Positions 34,230-43,002 of a stretch of 51,784 bases of DNA are shown one piece after another. How positions within the stretch are numbered: the stretch's first letter is position 1; the number at the start of each line of letters is the position of its first letter. The DNA is taken from positions 1-51,784 of the forward strand of contig JABHLH010000006.1 of NCBI GenBank assembly GCA_018692925.1. The letters run 5' to 3'. Under the pieces are notes generated by a model that was not told the DNA's origin, ran no database searches, and was given only the letters and a program-made list of their open reading frames with translations. The position numbers and the translations under genes were made by a program. Source of the stretch: an archaeon. Its GTDB lineage: Archaea > Nanobdellota > Nanobdellia > SCGC-AAA011-G17 > GW2011-AR17.

Positions 34230-35138
34230 TTAAAGATTAATTTGTAGGTCTTGATTTGACTCTGGATTTATTATTACAGAACCAATTCCTTGACCAATAT
34301 GAAAAGAAGAATAAGCAGAATAAGTCATAAAGGAATCAAACCAAGATTCTTCTTCAGTGTATTCTGTAACTTCACCATTAGTAACATTGGATAATTCTTT
34401 AGCTTTTTCAATTCCAGTATCTTTATCACCTAGACCATCAATAAGACCAATATCTATAGAATTTAATCCTATGTAAAATAAACCTTCAGATAATTCATCT
34501 AGTTCTTCTCTAGACATGCTTCTACCTTCTGCTACATCGTCAACGAAATAATCATGAATAGCATCAAGTCTTAACATTAAAAGGTCTCTTTCATCGTCAG
34601 TAAGTTCTTTGTAAGGGCTAGAAAGGTCCTTATAATCTCCTGTAACTAATCTTTGGTATGTAATATTATAATCATTAAGTAATCCACTAAAATCTAAGTA
34701 AGATCCAAGAACTGAAATACTTCCAACAATAGAAAGTTCGTCAGCAATAATGTAATCTGTTTGAGAAGCTGCCCAGTAAGCACCTGAAGTTCCATACTCT
34801 GTTATTACAGCAACAGTTGGTTTTTCAATATTGTCAATTGCATCAGCAAGTTTTTTAGAACCCATAACAGTTCCACCTGGAGAATTTATTTCAAATACAA
34901 TTGCTTTAACATTTTCATTTGCAGAGGCTTCATTAATTTTTTCAACAATAGTATTTGCTGAAGTTGATGACTGTAATAAAGTTGATCCTCCATTTAATGT
35001 AATCATACCATTTATTGGAATAACAGCAATAGTATCTTCACTTGAAATTGTGTTGTCTGAAACAACTATGTAAGCTATACCGTAACTTAAGATCCATAAA
35101 AATGCTAGGAAAAATAAAACTTTGAATAGTTTGTTCAT
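34230..35138 (-). CDS. sppA: signal peptide peptidase SppA (S49 family)
   Basis: 302 residues. One N-terminal membrane segment (5-27), then a ClpP-like fold: IPINGMI, VFEINSPGGTVMGSKKLADAI, EYGTSGAYWAAS with nucleophile Ser118, and VTGDYKDLSSPYKELTDDERDL with general-base Lys170. This Ser/Lys dyad in a single S49 domain is the bacterial/archaeal SppA-N type. It digests leftover signal peptides or membrane fragments on the outer side. Overlaps the RDD gene by 4 nt. Confidence 0.94.
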   Translation of the reverse strand: MNKLFKVLFFLAFLWILSYGIAYIVVSDNTISSEDTIAVIPINGMITLNGGSTLLQSSTSANTIVEKINEASANENVKAIVFEINSPGGTVMGSKKLADAIDNIEKPTVAVITEYGTSGAYWAASQTDYIIADELSIVGSISVLGSYLDFSGLLNDYNITYQRLVTGDYKDLSSPYKELTDDERDLLMLRLDAIHDYFVDDVAEGRSMSREELDELSEGLFYIGLNSIDIGLIDGLGDKDTGIEKAKELSNVTNGEVTEYTEEESWFDSFMTYSAYSSFHIGQGIGSVIINPESNQDLQINL

Positions 35139-35587
35139 GCTTTTACCTCGATAACTTTTGTTTTACTAATAATCTCAAAATACCTTTGATTTCCTTTTTT
35201 GTACAACATGTATAATGTGTCCAGTATAATTAGTATAGTTGAAAGTTTTGTAATATTCCTTATTGTTGTTTGTGTGAAAGTTAATTTTTTTCTTAATGAG
35301 CTCCTTACAGATAACTTCATTATTATCTTTCCTACACTTTGTCCAAACTTATATTCAAGGAAACTCCAATAGAATAATGAAAGCAAAGAAACAATTATTG
35401 AAACCATAATAGTTTCTTGAGATGTTATTGAAGTAAATATTTCTGAAAATGAATTTGGTTGTTCAGAGAACCTCATTAAAGGAGTCATAATAACAAAAGA
35501 GATGACTAATAAGTCGATAAGATAAGCAATTATCCTTTTCCAGAGTGCAACATTTGGTAGAATCTTCTTCACCTCAAACAAATTCAT
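35135..35587 (-). CDS. RDD family membrane protein
   Basis: 150 residues with three hydrophobic segments. NVALWKRIIAYLIDLLVISF contains the Arg of the RDD start (R-x3-YLID, where the motif Asp follows), and YKFGQSVGKIIMKLSVR is the conserved loop before the last segment. Role unknown, perhaps transport or ion balance. Its 3' end overlaps sppA by 4 nt, so the two are coupled; the start is divergent from elp3. Confidence 0.85.
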   Translation of the reverse strand: MNLFEVKKILPNVALWKRIIAYLIDLLVISFVIMTPLMRFSEQPNSFSEIFTSITSQETIMVSIIVSLLSLFYWSFLEYKFGQSVGKIIMKLSVRSSLRKKLTFTQTTIRNITKLSTILIILDTLYMLYKKGNQRYFEIISKTKVIEVKA

Positions 35588-35628
35588 GGGTAGGAAGATA
35601 TATAAGTTTTTTCTTTATTTTTTATTGG

Positions 35629-37281
35629 ATGGAAGAACTGTATAAAGAACTGTTTGAAGAAATAGAGAAGCGAAAGTTGAATGATGTAAAGAGTGTTCTA
35701 AAATTAAGCAGAGAATTATGTAGAAAATATAGACCAAATACTTTTCCATCAATTATTCAAATTCTAACTAATGCAAATGAAGATCAATTTAAAAAATTAA
35801 AATTTTTGATTACCAAACCTATGAGAACTAAATCAGGAGTAACACCAATTGCTTTAATGACAAAGCCAACAAAGTGTCCACATGGTCAATGTATAATGTG
35901 TGGTGGTGGAGTTGATTCTTTTTATGGAGATGTTCCACAAAGTTATACAGGAACTGAGCCTTCAACAATGAGAGGGATTAGAAATAATTATGATTCTTAT
36001 TTGATGACCTTTAATAGATTAGAACAATTTATTTTGCTAAATCAATCTGTAGATAAAGTTGAGATTATTATTCAAGGTGGTACCTTTACTGCTATGGATA
36101 TAGAATATCAAGATGAATTTATTTTGTTTGCGTTTAAAGCAATGAATGATTTTTCTGAAGAGTTTTTTGAAAATGATGTTTTGAATTTAAATAAATTTAA
36201 AGAATTTTTTGAATTGCCAACTGATGTTTTAGATAAAGAAAGAACAAAAAGAATTCAAGAAAGAGTTTTGAAGTTGAAAGGAAGTTCAAGTTTAGAAAAA
36301 GAACATGAAAGAAATGAAGTTTCTAAAGTAAGGTGTGTAGGTTTAACAATTGAAACAAGACCAGATTGGGGAATGTTGAAAGAAGGAAATAAAATGTTGG
36401 AACAAGGTTGTACAAGAGTTGAACTAGGATTGCAAACTACTTCTGATGAAGTTTTAGAAAAAATAAAAAGAGGACATACTGTAAAAGATATTAAAGACTC
36501 CATGAGAATTTTGAAAGATTTAGGTTTTAAAATTAATGGACATGTTATGATTGGTTTACCTGGACAAAAAGATGGTGAGTTAATTGAATTTTTTGATGAT
36601 GAAGATTTTAGGCCAGATATGTTGAAAATTTATCCTTGTATGGTTATGCCTGGAACTGAATTAGAAGTTATGTTTAAGAAAGGTGAATTTAAACCCTTGA
36701 CAACAGAAGAATCTGTAAAAATCATTTCTGATTTCAAAGTTAAAGTTCCAAAGTATGTTAGAATTATGAGAGTACAAAGAGATATTCCTACTAAAGAAAC
36801 AGTCGCTGGTGTTGATAAAACTAACTTGAGACAAATTGTTGATAAATATATGAAAGATAAAAATTTGAAATGTAATTGTATTAGGTGTAATGAAGTTAAA
36901 TCAGAAATTAAAAATCCTGTTTTAGATGTAATTGAATATGAAGCTTCAAATGGAAAAGAATATTTTATTTATTTTAAACAAGAAAATGAAATTATTGGTT
37001 TTTGTAGATTAAGATTTCCTTCAGAATTTTTGAGAGAAGAATTTATTGAAGGTTCTGCAATCATTAGGGAACTTCATGTTTATGGAAAAGCTGTTGATGT
37101 TTCTAAAAAAGGAGATGTTCAACATAAAGGTTTTGGAAGAAAATTAATGGGAAAAGCTGAAGAAATTTGTAAAGAAAACTCAAAGAAAAAATTGTTAGTT
37201 ATTTCTGGAGTTGGTGTTAGAGAATATTATAAAAAATTAGGTTATGAAAAAGATGGACCTTATGTTTCTAAAATGTTGTAG
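35629..37281 (+). CDS. elp3: Elp3-like tRNA uridine-34 modification enzyme (radical SAM + GNAT)
   Basis: 550 residues from ATG 35629 (TATATAAG 30 nt upstream); an earlier in-frame start would read into the divergent gene. Radical-SAM cluster motif KCPHGQCIMCGGG (C83, C88, C91; Cx4Cx2C), TRPDW and GLQTTSDEVL in the barrel, GHVMIGLPGQKDGE, then a C-terminal acetyltransferase (RELHVYGKAVDV, QHKGFGRKLMGKAEE with acetyl-CoA loop HKGFGR). Single-protein archaeal Elp3 adds carboxymethyl groups to U34 of tRNAs. Confidence 0.96.
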   Translation: MEELYKELFEEIEKRKLNDVKSVLKLSRELCRKYRPNTFPSIIQILTNANEDQFKKLKFLITKPMRTKSGVTPIALMTKPTKCPHGQCIMCGGGVDSFYGDVPQSYTGTEPSTMRGIRNNYDSYLMTFNRLEQFILLNQSVDKVEIIIQGGTFTAMDIEYQDEFILFAFKAMNDFSEEFFENDVLNLNKFKEFFELPTDVLDKERTKRIQERVLKLKGSSSLEKEHERNEVSKVRCVGLTIETRPDWGMLKEGNKMLEQGCTRVELGLQTTSDEVLEKIKRGHTVKDIKDSMRILKDLGFKINGHVMIGLPGQKDGELIEFFDDEDFRPDMLKIYPCMVMPGTELEVMFKKGEFKPLTTEESVKIISDFKVKVPKYVRIMRVQRDIPTKETVAGVDKTNLRQIVDKYMKDKNLKCNCIRCNEVKSEIKNPVLDVIEYEASNGKEYFIYFKQENEIIGFCRLRFPSEFLREEFIEGSAIIRELHVYGKAVDVSKKGDVQHKGFGRKLMGKAEEICKENSKKKLLVISGVGVREYYKKLGYEKDGPYVSKML

Positions 37282-37339
37282 TTTTCAATATGTACTACTA
37301 TGACATTAAATATTTAAAGCTCTAATACATGTGTTATTT

Positions 37340-37729
37340 GTGGAATTGGAAGAATATTTTAAAAAAGGAAGAGTTTATGTTTGGAAAGAAACTTTTTCTG
37401 TTCTTAAGTCAAAAGAAGTTTACCCCGATGCCTTTCTGAATGTAGTTGATAAAAATGAGATTACAGTAGTTATTGAAAAAGATAAATATCTTGAAGATAA
37501 TATTATAGGTTTTGAAGATGGTTGGAGAATTTTTACTTTTGATATGTTGCAAACTTTTGGTTTAACTGGTTTTTTAGCGAAACTTGCAAAAATATTAGCT
37601 GAAGATAGAATATCTATATTTGTTGTTTCTGCTTATTCAACTGACCATATTTTAGTGAAAGAAGAAGATATGGAAAAAGCAAAAGCGAAATTAGAAAGTT
37701 TAGGTTGTTTAGTTCAATTAAAAGAATAA
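37340..37729 (+). CDS. ACT-domain protein (COG3603-like)
   Basis: 129 residues. GTG 37340 is chosen because a TATTTAAAG box begins 29 nt before it; an in-frame GTG at 37331 is less well placed. The last ~65 residues form an ACT domain (FGLTGFLAKLAKILAEDRISIFVVSAYSTDHILVKEEDMEKA), a small ligand-binding regulator fold, and the first half is a related beta/alpha unit. Such proteins likely sense amino acids; ligand unknown. Convergent with the large propeller gene, 2 nt apart. Confidence 0.8.
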   Translation: MELEEYFKKGRVYVWKETFSVLKSKEVYPDAFLNVVDKNEITVVIEKDKYLEDNIIGFEDGWRIFTFDMLQTFGLTGFLAKLAKILAEDRISIFVVSAYSTDHILVKEEDMEKAKAKLESLGCLVQLKE

Positions 37730-37731
37730 GT

Positions 37732-39837
37732 TTATTTTCTTCTATAATAATATCCACTGATTAATAGAATAAGCATAATTAAATTTATTGTTGTAAAGAA
37801 AGGAACATCTTCTTCACTAGTAGTTTCTTCTTCTTCAACAAGACAAGTTTTTTCAGATTCTGGTAAATAATCACTAGTCCAACATTCAGGATATAAATCA
37901 TAATCAGGATAAATACAAGATTCTAAATCTCTAGTTGTGTATCCATCTTCACAGTCAGTCCAATCTACTGAAGAACAATCCCACATTGAAGTACAATCAA
38001 TTTCTTCTTGAGTACAAATATAATCTGAACAAATTGATCCATCATTACAATCACTGTCACTAGTACATTCATATTCTACTTCTTCATAAGTTTCATCAAA
38101 GTCAGTTGTATCTTCTTCTTCAGTTGTTGCTGTAGTAATATAATCATCTATGTCAGCAATTGTAATGCTTGTTCCTTCACAAGTATCAGTTTCACAAACT
38201 AATAGTGTGTCACCAGCAACCATTTGTCCACCAGAAGTCTTTGCAATAAAATAATAATAAGTATCTTCTCCAGGCCAAGTTGCTGTCCAAGGTGTATAAC
38301 CTAAATCAAAACCTTCATCTGCATAGTTTTCTATAAAACCTTCAAAAGTTTCTTCAAGAGTATTTGTGTAGTAAGTTATACCATCATCAGTGTAAGTACT
38401 GTAAAGATAAAATGTTAAAGCTGTTGTAGTTCCACAAGTTCCATCTCCATAATTTAACATGTAAGTAATTGTACCATCAGCAGCTGAATTTAATATTTCT
38501 GAAAGAGATTCATCTGCCCAGAAACTATAATCTATTCCTTCATATAAACAAGAAACAATTTCTTCTGTTGTTGCAGTAGTTTCGTTTGTATCAGCTGTTG
38601 TTTCATTTGAGATTGTACTTGTAGTTTCATTTGTGGAAACTACTCCTTCACAGCCATCATCAATTTGACCATCACAATCATTGTCTATTCCATCACCACA
38701 GATTTCATCAGCACTAGGATTTATTGTAGCATTTTCATCATTACAATCACCAGTTATAATTTCGCAAGTATCTGTGCTTGCTGAAGTAAAAATATCTTTA
38801 TTTCCATTTCTTTCATCAACCCAATAAGTTGTAGAGTCCCAAATTTTTGGAATAATTTGGTCTTCTTCATTGTTTGTAACTTGTGAAGTTGTTGCTGTAG
38901 AAATATCATAAAGTAAAATATTAAAATCACCTGTACTGTCATCCATGTAAACAACTTGTGAATCTTTTACTGAAGGAATTCTTTCATTACTTTCTGAAGA
39001 TGCAATTGAAATTGTTTCTGCATCAGAAATACTGTAAGCATAAATGTCAATGTTACTTGCTTCATTTGTTTGCCAAACAACATAAACTCCATCTGTGTCT
39101 TGAGCATTTTCTTTTGCTGTTGATGAAGTAATTTGTGTTGTTGTTGCAGTGCTAAATCTGTAAAGAAAAATATCTTGTGAACCACCTTGAGTGCTTACAT
39201 AAGTTAAGAAATCTCCATGAGTTCTTGGATTACTTTGGTCAGCAATTGTTGAAACTAAAGCTGTTTCAGTACTTGAAAGAATATCATAACTATAAATGTT
39301 CCAGTTACCATCTCTTGCATCTGCCCAAACAATTTTATTATCAGTTATATCTGGAGAAACTTGGTGAGTAGGTTCTCTTGTGATAAGTTCTGTACTTCTT
39401 GTAGTTATGTCATAAAGAATAATGTCCCAATTTCCTCCACCCATACTTTGGAAGACAACATAGTTTCCATAAACTTTTGGATTAATATTTATGTAAGTGT
39501 TTGAAGTAATTTGAGTTGTAGTAGATGTTGATTTGTCATAAAGATAAATGTTTGAGTTTCCATCAATGTCACTTTGGTAAACAATATAATTTTCGTAAAT
39601 ATCAATTGAATCCTCATCACTAGAAGTTGCAATCAAAGCTTCTTCAGAACTACAACCATAATCTTCAATAGAACAACCTTCGAGATAATAAGAATCTAAA
39701 TCTGAGTCAGTACAAGCCACAGCGTTTCCAGTAATTGTTGGATTTAATATTGCAATTAAAGAAAGAGAAATAATTATAAAAATTAAAATAGTTATTAATA
39801 TAAACTTATTTTGAACTATACCTCTTTTAAAAAACAT
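37732..39837 (-). CDS. large secreted TolB-like propeller protein with MopE-type metal-binding motif
   Basis: 701 residues: N-terminal membrane/signal segment (about 11-35), then at least six repeats of the form NWDIILYDITTRSTELIT / DIFLYRFSTATTTQIT (residues ~60-355), a TolB/WD-like propeller. DEICGDGIDNDCDGQIDDGC (about 373-393) is the Asp-rich putative metal-binding motif of MopE-like proteins. A second beta domain (about 425-560), Cys-rich stretch (DCNDGSICSDYICTQEE) and C-terminal membrane segment with RRK follow. Surface-anchored; role in adhesion or binding is inference. Confidence 0.75.
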   Translation of the reverse strand: MFFKRGIVQNKFILITILIFIIISLSLIAILNPTITGNAVACTDSDLDSYYLEGCSIEDYGCSSEEALIATSSDEDSIDIYENYIVYQSDIDGNSNIYLYDKSTSTTTQITSNTYININPKVYGNYVVFQSMGGGNWDIILYDITTRSTELITREPTHQVSPDITDNKIVWADARDGNWNIYSYDILSSTETALVSTIADQSNPRTHGDFLTYVSTQGGSQDIFLYRFSTATTTQITSSTAKENAQDTDGVYVVWQTNEASNIDIYAYSISDAETISIASSESNERIPSVKDSQVVYMDDSTGDFNILLYDISTATTSQVTNNEEDQIIPKIWDSTTYWVDERNGNKDIFTSASTDTCEIITGDCNDENATINPSADEICGDGIDNDCDGQIDDGCEGVVSTNETTSTISNETTADTNETTATTEEIVSCLYEGIDYSFWADESLSEILNSAADGTITYMLNYGDGTCGTTTALTFYLYSTYTDDGITYYTNTLEETFEGFIENYADEGFDLGYTPWTATWPGEDTYYYFIAKTSGGQMVAGDTLLVCETDTCEGTSITIADIDDYITTATTEEEDTTDFDETYEEVEYECTSDSDCNDGSICSDYICTQEEIDCTSMWDCSSVDWTDCEDGYTTRDLESCIYPDYDLYPECWTSDYLPESEKTCLVEEEETTSEEDVPFFTTINLIMLILLISGYYYRRK

Positions 39838-39885
39838 ATTTTAATATTAGGGTAGGTTATTTATAAATTTATTTACTTAGAAAGC

Positions 39886-39893
39886 TTTATAAG
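39886..39893 (+). promoter_or_regulatory. TATA box of the SRP RNA gene
   Basis: TTTATAAG begins 30 nt before the predicted 5' end of the SRP RNA, matching the spacing at protein genes. Confidence 0.6.
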
Positions 39894-39915
39894 AGAGGTC
39901 TTTGTTAATATTTTC

Positions 39916-40179
39916 GTAGGCTAGGTGGGTGTTTAGCCGTCACCTGCACCACAAGTCGGCTATATGGTGGACTGAAGTCTAAGGGCGGTGTCAATTGTAA
40001 TGATAGTCTCAATTCGGACTGTGATGGCTCGTCTTACAGGGTTAGTAATTTTGTGAACTGAGTCAGGGCAGGAATGCAGCAGCTCTAAACTTTATTGCTG
40101 ACGCTTGTAAGGTTGCGATCCTGAGGAAGAGTTGAGGTTAAACTGTTGTTGTGATTGGCATCCACCTTAGACGGCCTAC
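39916..40179 (+). ncRNA. archaeal signal recognition particle RNA (7S RNA)
   Basis: The 5' GTAGGCTAGGTGG pairs with 3' CCACCTTAGACGGCCTAC, closing the long helix. The domain IV hairpin is clear: GAACTGAGTCAGGGC-AGGAA-TGCAGCAGCTC contains the SRP54-binding symmetric and asymmetric loops (TCAGG and GCAGC) around a GGAA tetraloop. The 5' region GGTGGGTGTTTAGCCGTCACC is domain I for SRP19/Alu-like loops. Ends are set by the terminal helix and could shift by a few bases. Confidence 0.93.
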
Positions 40180-40203
40180 ATTAATAAAAATTAAAAAAAA
40201 GAA

Positions 40204-41472
40204 TTAAAGAAATTTCTTAATTAAAATATGGACTTTAGATTCACTGTCTTTTATCTTTGCATCCATAGCAACTAAGTAAGAAACCTTATTTTTTTCTGCA
40301 AGTGTAGCAATATCTTTTGTGATTATACCATCAAAAACTATTGCATTAATATCTTTAAGACTTCTTAAAGTATTTTGAATCTCTGCAGAAGGAACCTTTC
40401 CTAAAACTTTCATATTAGCATCTAAAATAAATGCTCCTCTAGTTCCAACAAGATCTTCTAACAATTTTTTAAATTGTTTTTTCTTTTCCATTGAGACAAC
40501 TGCCTTTCTTGGAGTTACAGATCTCTGTGGATAAGTTCTTTGAGTTGTTGGTTTTGAGTAAGTTCTAGTGTTTGTTTGAGCTCTCTGAGTTGGTCTAGAA
40601 TTTCCAGTTTTTCTTAAAGTTGTTCTAGGGGTGGGAGTATCTTTAACTTCTAACTTTGCTTGTTCAGAAGTTATTTTCCCTCTTAGAGCTTTATGGATTT
40701 CTTTCTTTGTCAATTCTTCAACTTCTTTTCCATCTGGAGCTTTTACTACGAAGTCAACATCAGTAACTCCCATAACTTCTCTGATGATTAAATCTCCACC
40801 TCTATCACCATCAACAAACATTGTAACTGTTTTCTTTTCACATAATGGTATAATAGATGGCGGTACAGAAGTTCCGTTTAAAGCAATTGCATTCTTAAAT
40901 CCACATTTTAGTAAGTTCAATACATCAGCTCTACCTTCAACAATAATTATTTCTTCAGAGTCTTTAACTGCTGGACCTGCAGGAAGTTTAGCTGGACCGA
41001 AATCTTGGACTTCCATCATTCTTACAGATTTTGCAACTTCTTCAGTAATTTCTTGACTGTCTGGAAGAATATTGTCTGTGAATTCTTTTAATAGTTCTTT
41101 TGCTCTACTAATAACAAAGTTTCTTTTAGAAATTCTAACATCTTCTATTTTTTTGATTGCGACTTTTGCATTACAAGGACCTATTCTTTGAATTGTTTCC
41201 ATAGCTGCTGCAACTACAACAGTTTCTGTTTTATCAAGACTTGATGGAATTGTGATTGTACCATAAGTTTTTCCACTTTTGATTTCACTAATTACTTCTA
41301 TTCTACCAATTCTACCTGATTTTTGTAATTCTCTTAATTCAAGATCTGAACCTAATAATCCTTCTGTTTGACCGAAGATAGCTCCAATTATGTCTGGTCT
41401 ATCAACTGTTCCTTCAATTTCAATTTCAGTATGTACAATATATTTTGCTGATACTGGACTTATTTTTCCCAT
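40204..41472 (-). CDS. dnaG: archaeal DnaG-type primase
   Basis: 422 residues. Archaeal N-terminus VSAKYIVHTEIEIEGTVDRPDIIGAIFGQTEGLLG, then a TOPRIM domain with EEIIIVEGRADVLNLLKCG (catalytic Glu) and MFVDGDRGGDL (DxD). A Ser/Thr/Arg/Gln-rich linker (about 285-330) separates it from the C-terminal domain. There is no zinc-binding domain as in bacterial DnaG. Archaeal DnaG associates with the exosome and can prime DNA in vitro. The start is preceded by TAGGAGATAAAAAA, a good Shine-Dalgarno. Confidence 0.95.
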   Translation of the reverse strand: MGKISPVSAKYIVHTEIEIEGTVDRPDIIGAIFGQTEGLLGSDLELRELQKSGRIGRIEVISEIKSGKTYGTITIPSSLDKTETVVVAAAMETIQRIGPCNAKVAIKKIEDVRISKRNFVISRAKELLKEFTDNILPDSQEITEEVAKSVRMMEVQDFGPAKLPAGPAVKDSEEIIIVEGRADVLNLLKCGFKNAIALNGTSVPPSIIPLCEKKTVTMFVDGDRGGDLIIREVMGVTDVDFVVKAPDGKEVEELTKKEIHKALRGKITSEQAKLEVKDTPTPRTTLRKTGNSRPTQRAQTNTRTYSKPTTQRTYPQRSVTPRKAVVSMEKKKQFKKLLEDLVGTRGAFILDANMKVLGKVPSAEIQNTLRSLKDINAIVFDGIITKDIATLAEKNKVSYLVAMDAKIKDSESKVHILIKKFL

Positions 41473-41661
41473 TTTTTTATCTCCTATATGACAAAGTATT
41501 CAGAATTCTCTCAAATCTTACTTAATAATATTAACTTCTTGCGAAGCTTAGCAAATTAGCCTATTTTCCTCTCTTTTTGTACTAATTTGTTAAACATGAA
41601 TGATCGTAAGTAAAGTGTGATCTAATCTGAATTTTGCCTTTTATTGTAATTTTAAGCTATT

Positions 41662-41736
41662 GCCCGCGACACTAACTCTCAAGCTCATAGCTTGATTGAT
41701 TCATACGCTCCATTGAGTATTCTCGTGGCGGGCGTA
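41662..41736 (-). ncRNA. candidate structured RNA of about 75 nt upstream of dnaG
   Basis: On the minus strand GCCCGC pairs with GCGGGC, extended by CAC/GTG across a 2-nt bulge. Inside are hairpins GAG-AATA-CTC and CAAGCT-ATG-AGCTTG. The GC-rich closing stem stands out in AT-rich sequence, as real RNAs do. TATATAAA on the same strand begins 29 nt upstream of 41736. It lacks a T-loop (TTCRANY) so is not a tRNA; no box C/D or ACA end is clear. Family unknown. The remaining sequence between 41473 and 41661 contains only the dnaG leader and a small TTGC/GCAA hairpin. Confidence 0.4.
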
Positions 41737-41880
41737 TATTATTTAGGATATTGGATATTTATATACTTATTGGTTTAGTGAGAAATATTGAAATTCTTGG
41801 AAATTTCTCTGTTGTCCCTATTGAGTAACTATCAAATAGAAAGATTTATATATGAGTTCATTTTGATTTAGAATAAGAAG

Positions 41881-43002
41881 ATGGTAACTAATAAAAATAA
41901 TGAACATCCAGCGACTGCTTTTGCTAAGTGGTTAGGTACTTGTGCTGTTGATGGTGTAAGTGCTACAAGTAGAGGATTAAGATCAGCTGGTGCTTATATG
42001 AGTCCTAGAATGGTAGATGGTGCAAAGTTTTTAGCTCCTAAAATTAGAGATGGTGTTGACAAAGTTGGACCTTATGTTTTACCAAATTTAGCAGCAATTG
42101 GAATAATTCATTCTGGAGTAGAAGGTATTGATAATGTTGCAAATATATCCGGATGGCTTGAAACTGGTAGTTTTTGGACTGGTATGGCTGCTTTAGGTGT
42201 TACTAATTATGAAATGTTAAATGGTTCTCTTAAAGAGAAAGTTAATGATTTGGCTTCAAAATGGGATAGTGTTCCTGTAAATGCAAGATCTGGTATTTTA
42301 GCAGGTTTGACTGCTTTAATGTTAGTACCTGAAGGCCCAAGAGAAGCTGTAACAGGTGGAATTGGAAGAATTGTAGATGATATTTCAAATATTTATCAAG
42401 ATAATACTTTGACAGAAGCAGAAGCTATTGAAAAATATGCTAAATTCCAAGCTCCTTCAAGAAATGATGGACAAGATATTGTTGATAATTTTGATGTAAA
42501 TGCGCCTTTTGGAGTTTATAGAGCTGGTGGAAGAAGACATCAAGGAATTGATGATGCTTGTAGTATTGGAGATAATGTATATTCACCTGGTGTTGGTAGA
42601 GTTAGAGGACATATTGATGATAATCTAAATGGTTATGGTATTAGAATTAAATTAGCTGATGGAAAAGAAGCAACTTTGATTCACTTAAATGATGATTCAG
42701 ATTTAGAAGCTGGAGATTTAGTTAGTTTAGATACTGTTGTTGGAGAATGTGGTTGTTCAGGAAATTGTATTGGTAGAGATGGAGTAATTAGTGGAAATGA
42801 ATATCCTCATACACACTTTCAATTGAAAGATGGTGCAGGTGGAAATGTAATTAATCCAACTCCTTACATTTTAGGTGATAAGGATGCTGAATTACAAGCA
42901 AAAATGGAAAGAAGTCCAGAAATTTATATGCCTTTTTTAGAACAAATTGCAGAATTAGATGGTTATAGGATTGAAAGAATAAATGGAGATAGCGGAGAAT
43001 GA
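41881..43002 (+). CDS. M23-type (LytM/lysostaphin-like) peptidoglycan endopeptidase
   Basis: 373 residues. The C-terminal domain has M23 features: RRHQGIDDACSIGDNVYSPG (H220, D224 as zinc ligands in HxxxD), GYGIRIKLADGKEATLIHL (H268), GDLVSLDTVVGECGCSG, and PHTHFQLK (H310, H312). The first ~200 residues are helical with hydrophobic stretches (about 67-80, 95-110, 138-153) and no ordinary signal peptide. M23 enzymes cut peptide cross-links of bacterial cell walls, a polymer archaea of this type do not make. Overlaps the next gene by 4 nt (ATGA), which encodes a second wall-hydrolase fold. Confidence 0.82.
   Translation: MVTNKNNEHPATAFAKWLGTCAVDGVSATSRGLRSAGAYMSPRMVDGAKFLAPKIRDGVDKVGPYVLPNLAAIGIIHSGVEGIDNVANISGWLETGSFWTGMAALGVTNYEMLNGSLKEKVNDLASKWDSVPVNARSGILAGLTALMLVPEGPREAVTGGIGRIVDDISNIYQDNTLTEAEAIEKYAKFQAPSRNDGQDIVDNFDVNAPFGVYRAGGRRHQGIDDACSIGDNVYSPGVGRVRGHIDDNLNGYGIRIKLADGKEATLIHLNDDSDLEAGDLVSLDTVVGECGCSGNCIGRDGVISGNEYPHTHFQLKDGAGGNVINPTPYILGDKDAELQAKMERSPEIYMPFLEQIAELDGYRIERINGDSGE

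Noticed and set aside
41473..41760. RNase P RNA upstream of dnaG
   Set aside because: The conserved GAGGAAAGTC-type P4 sequences and the long paired ends were not found; only a 75-nt structure is supported.
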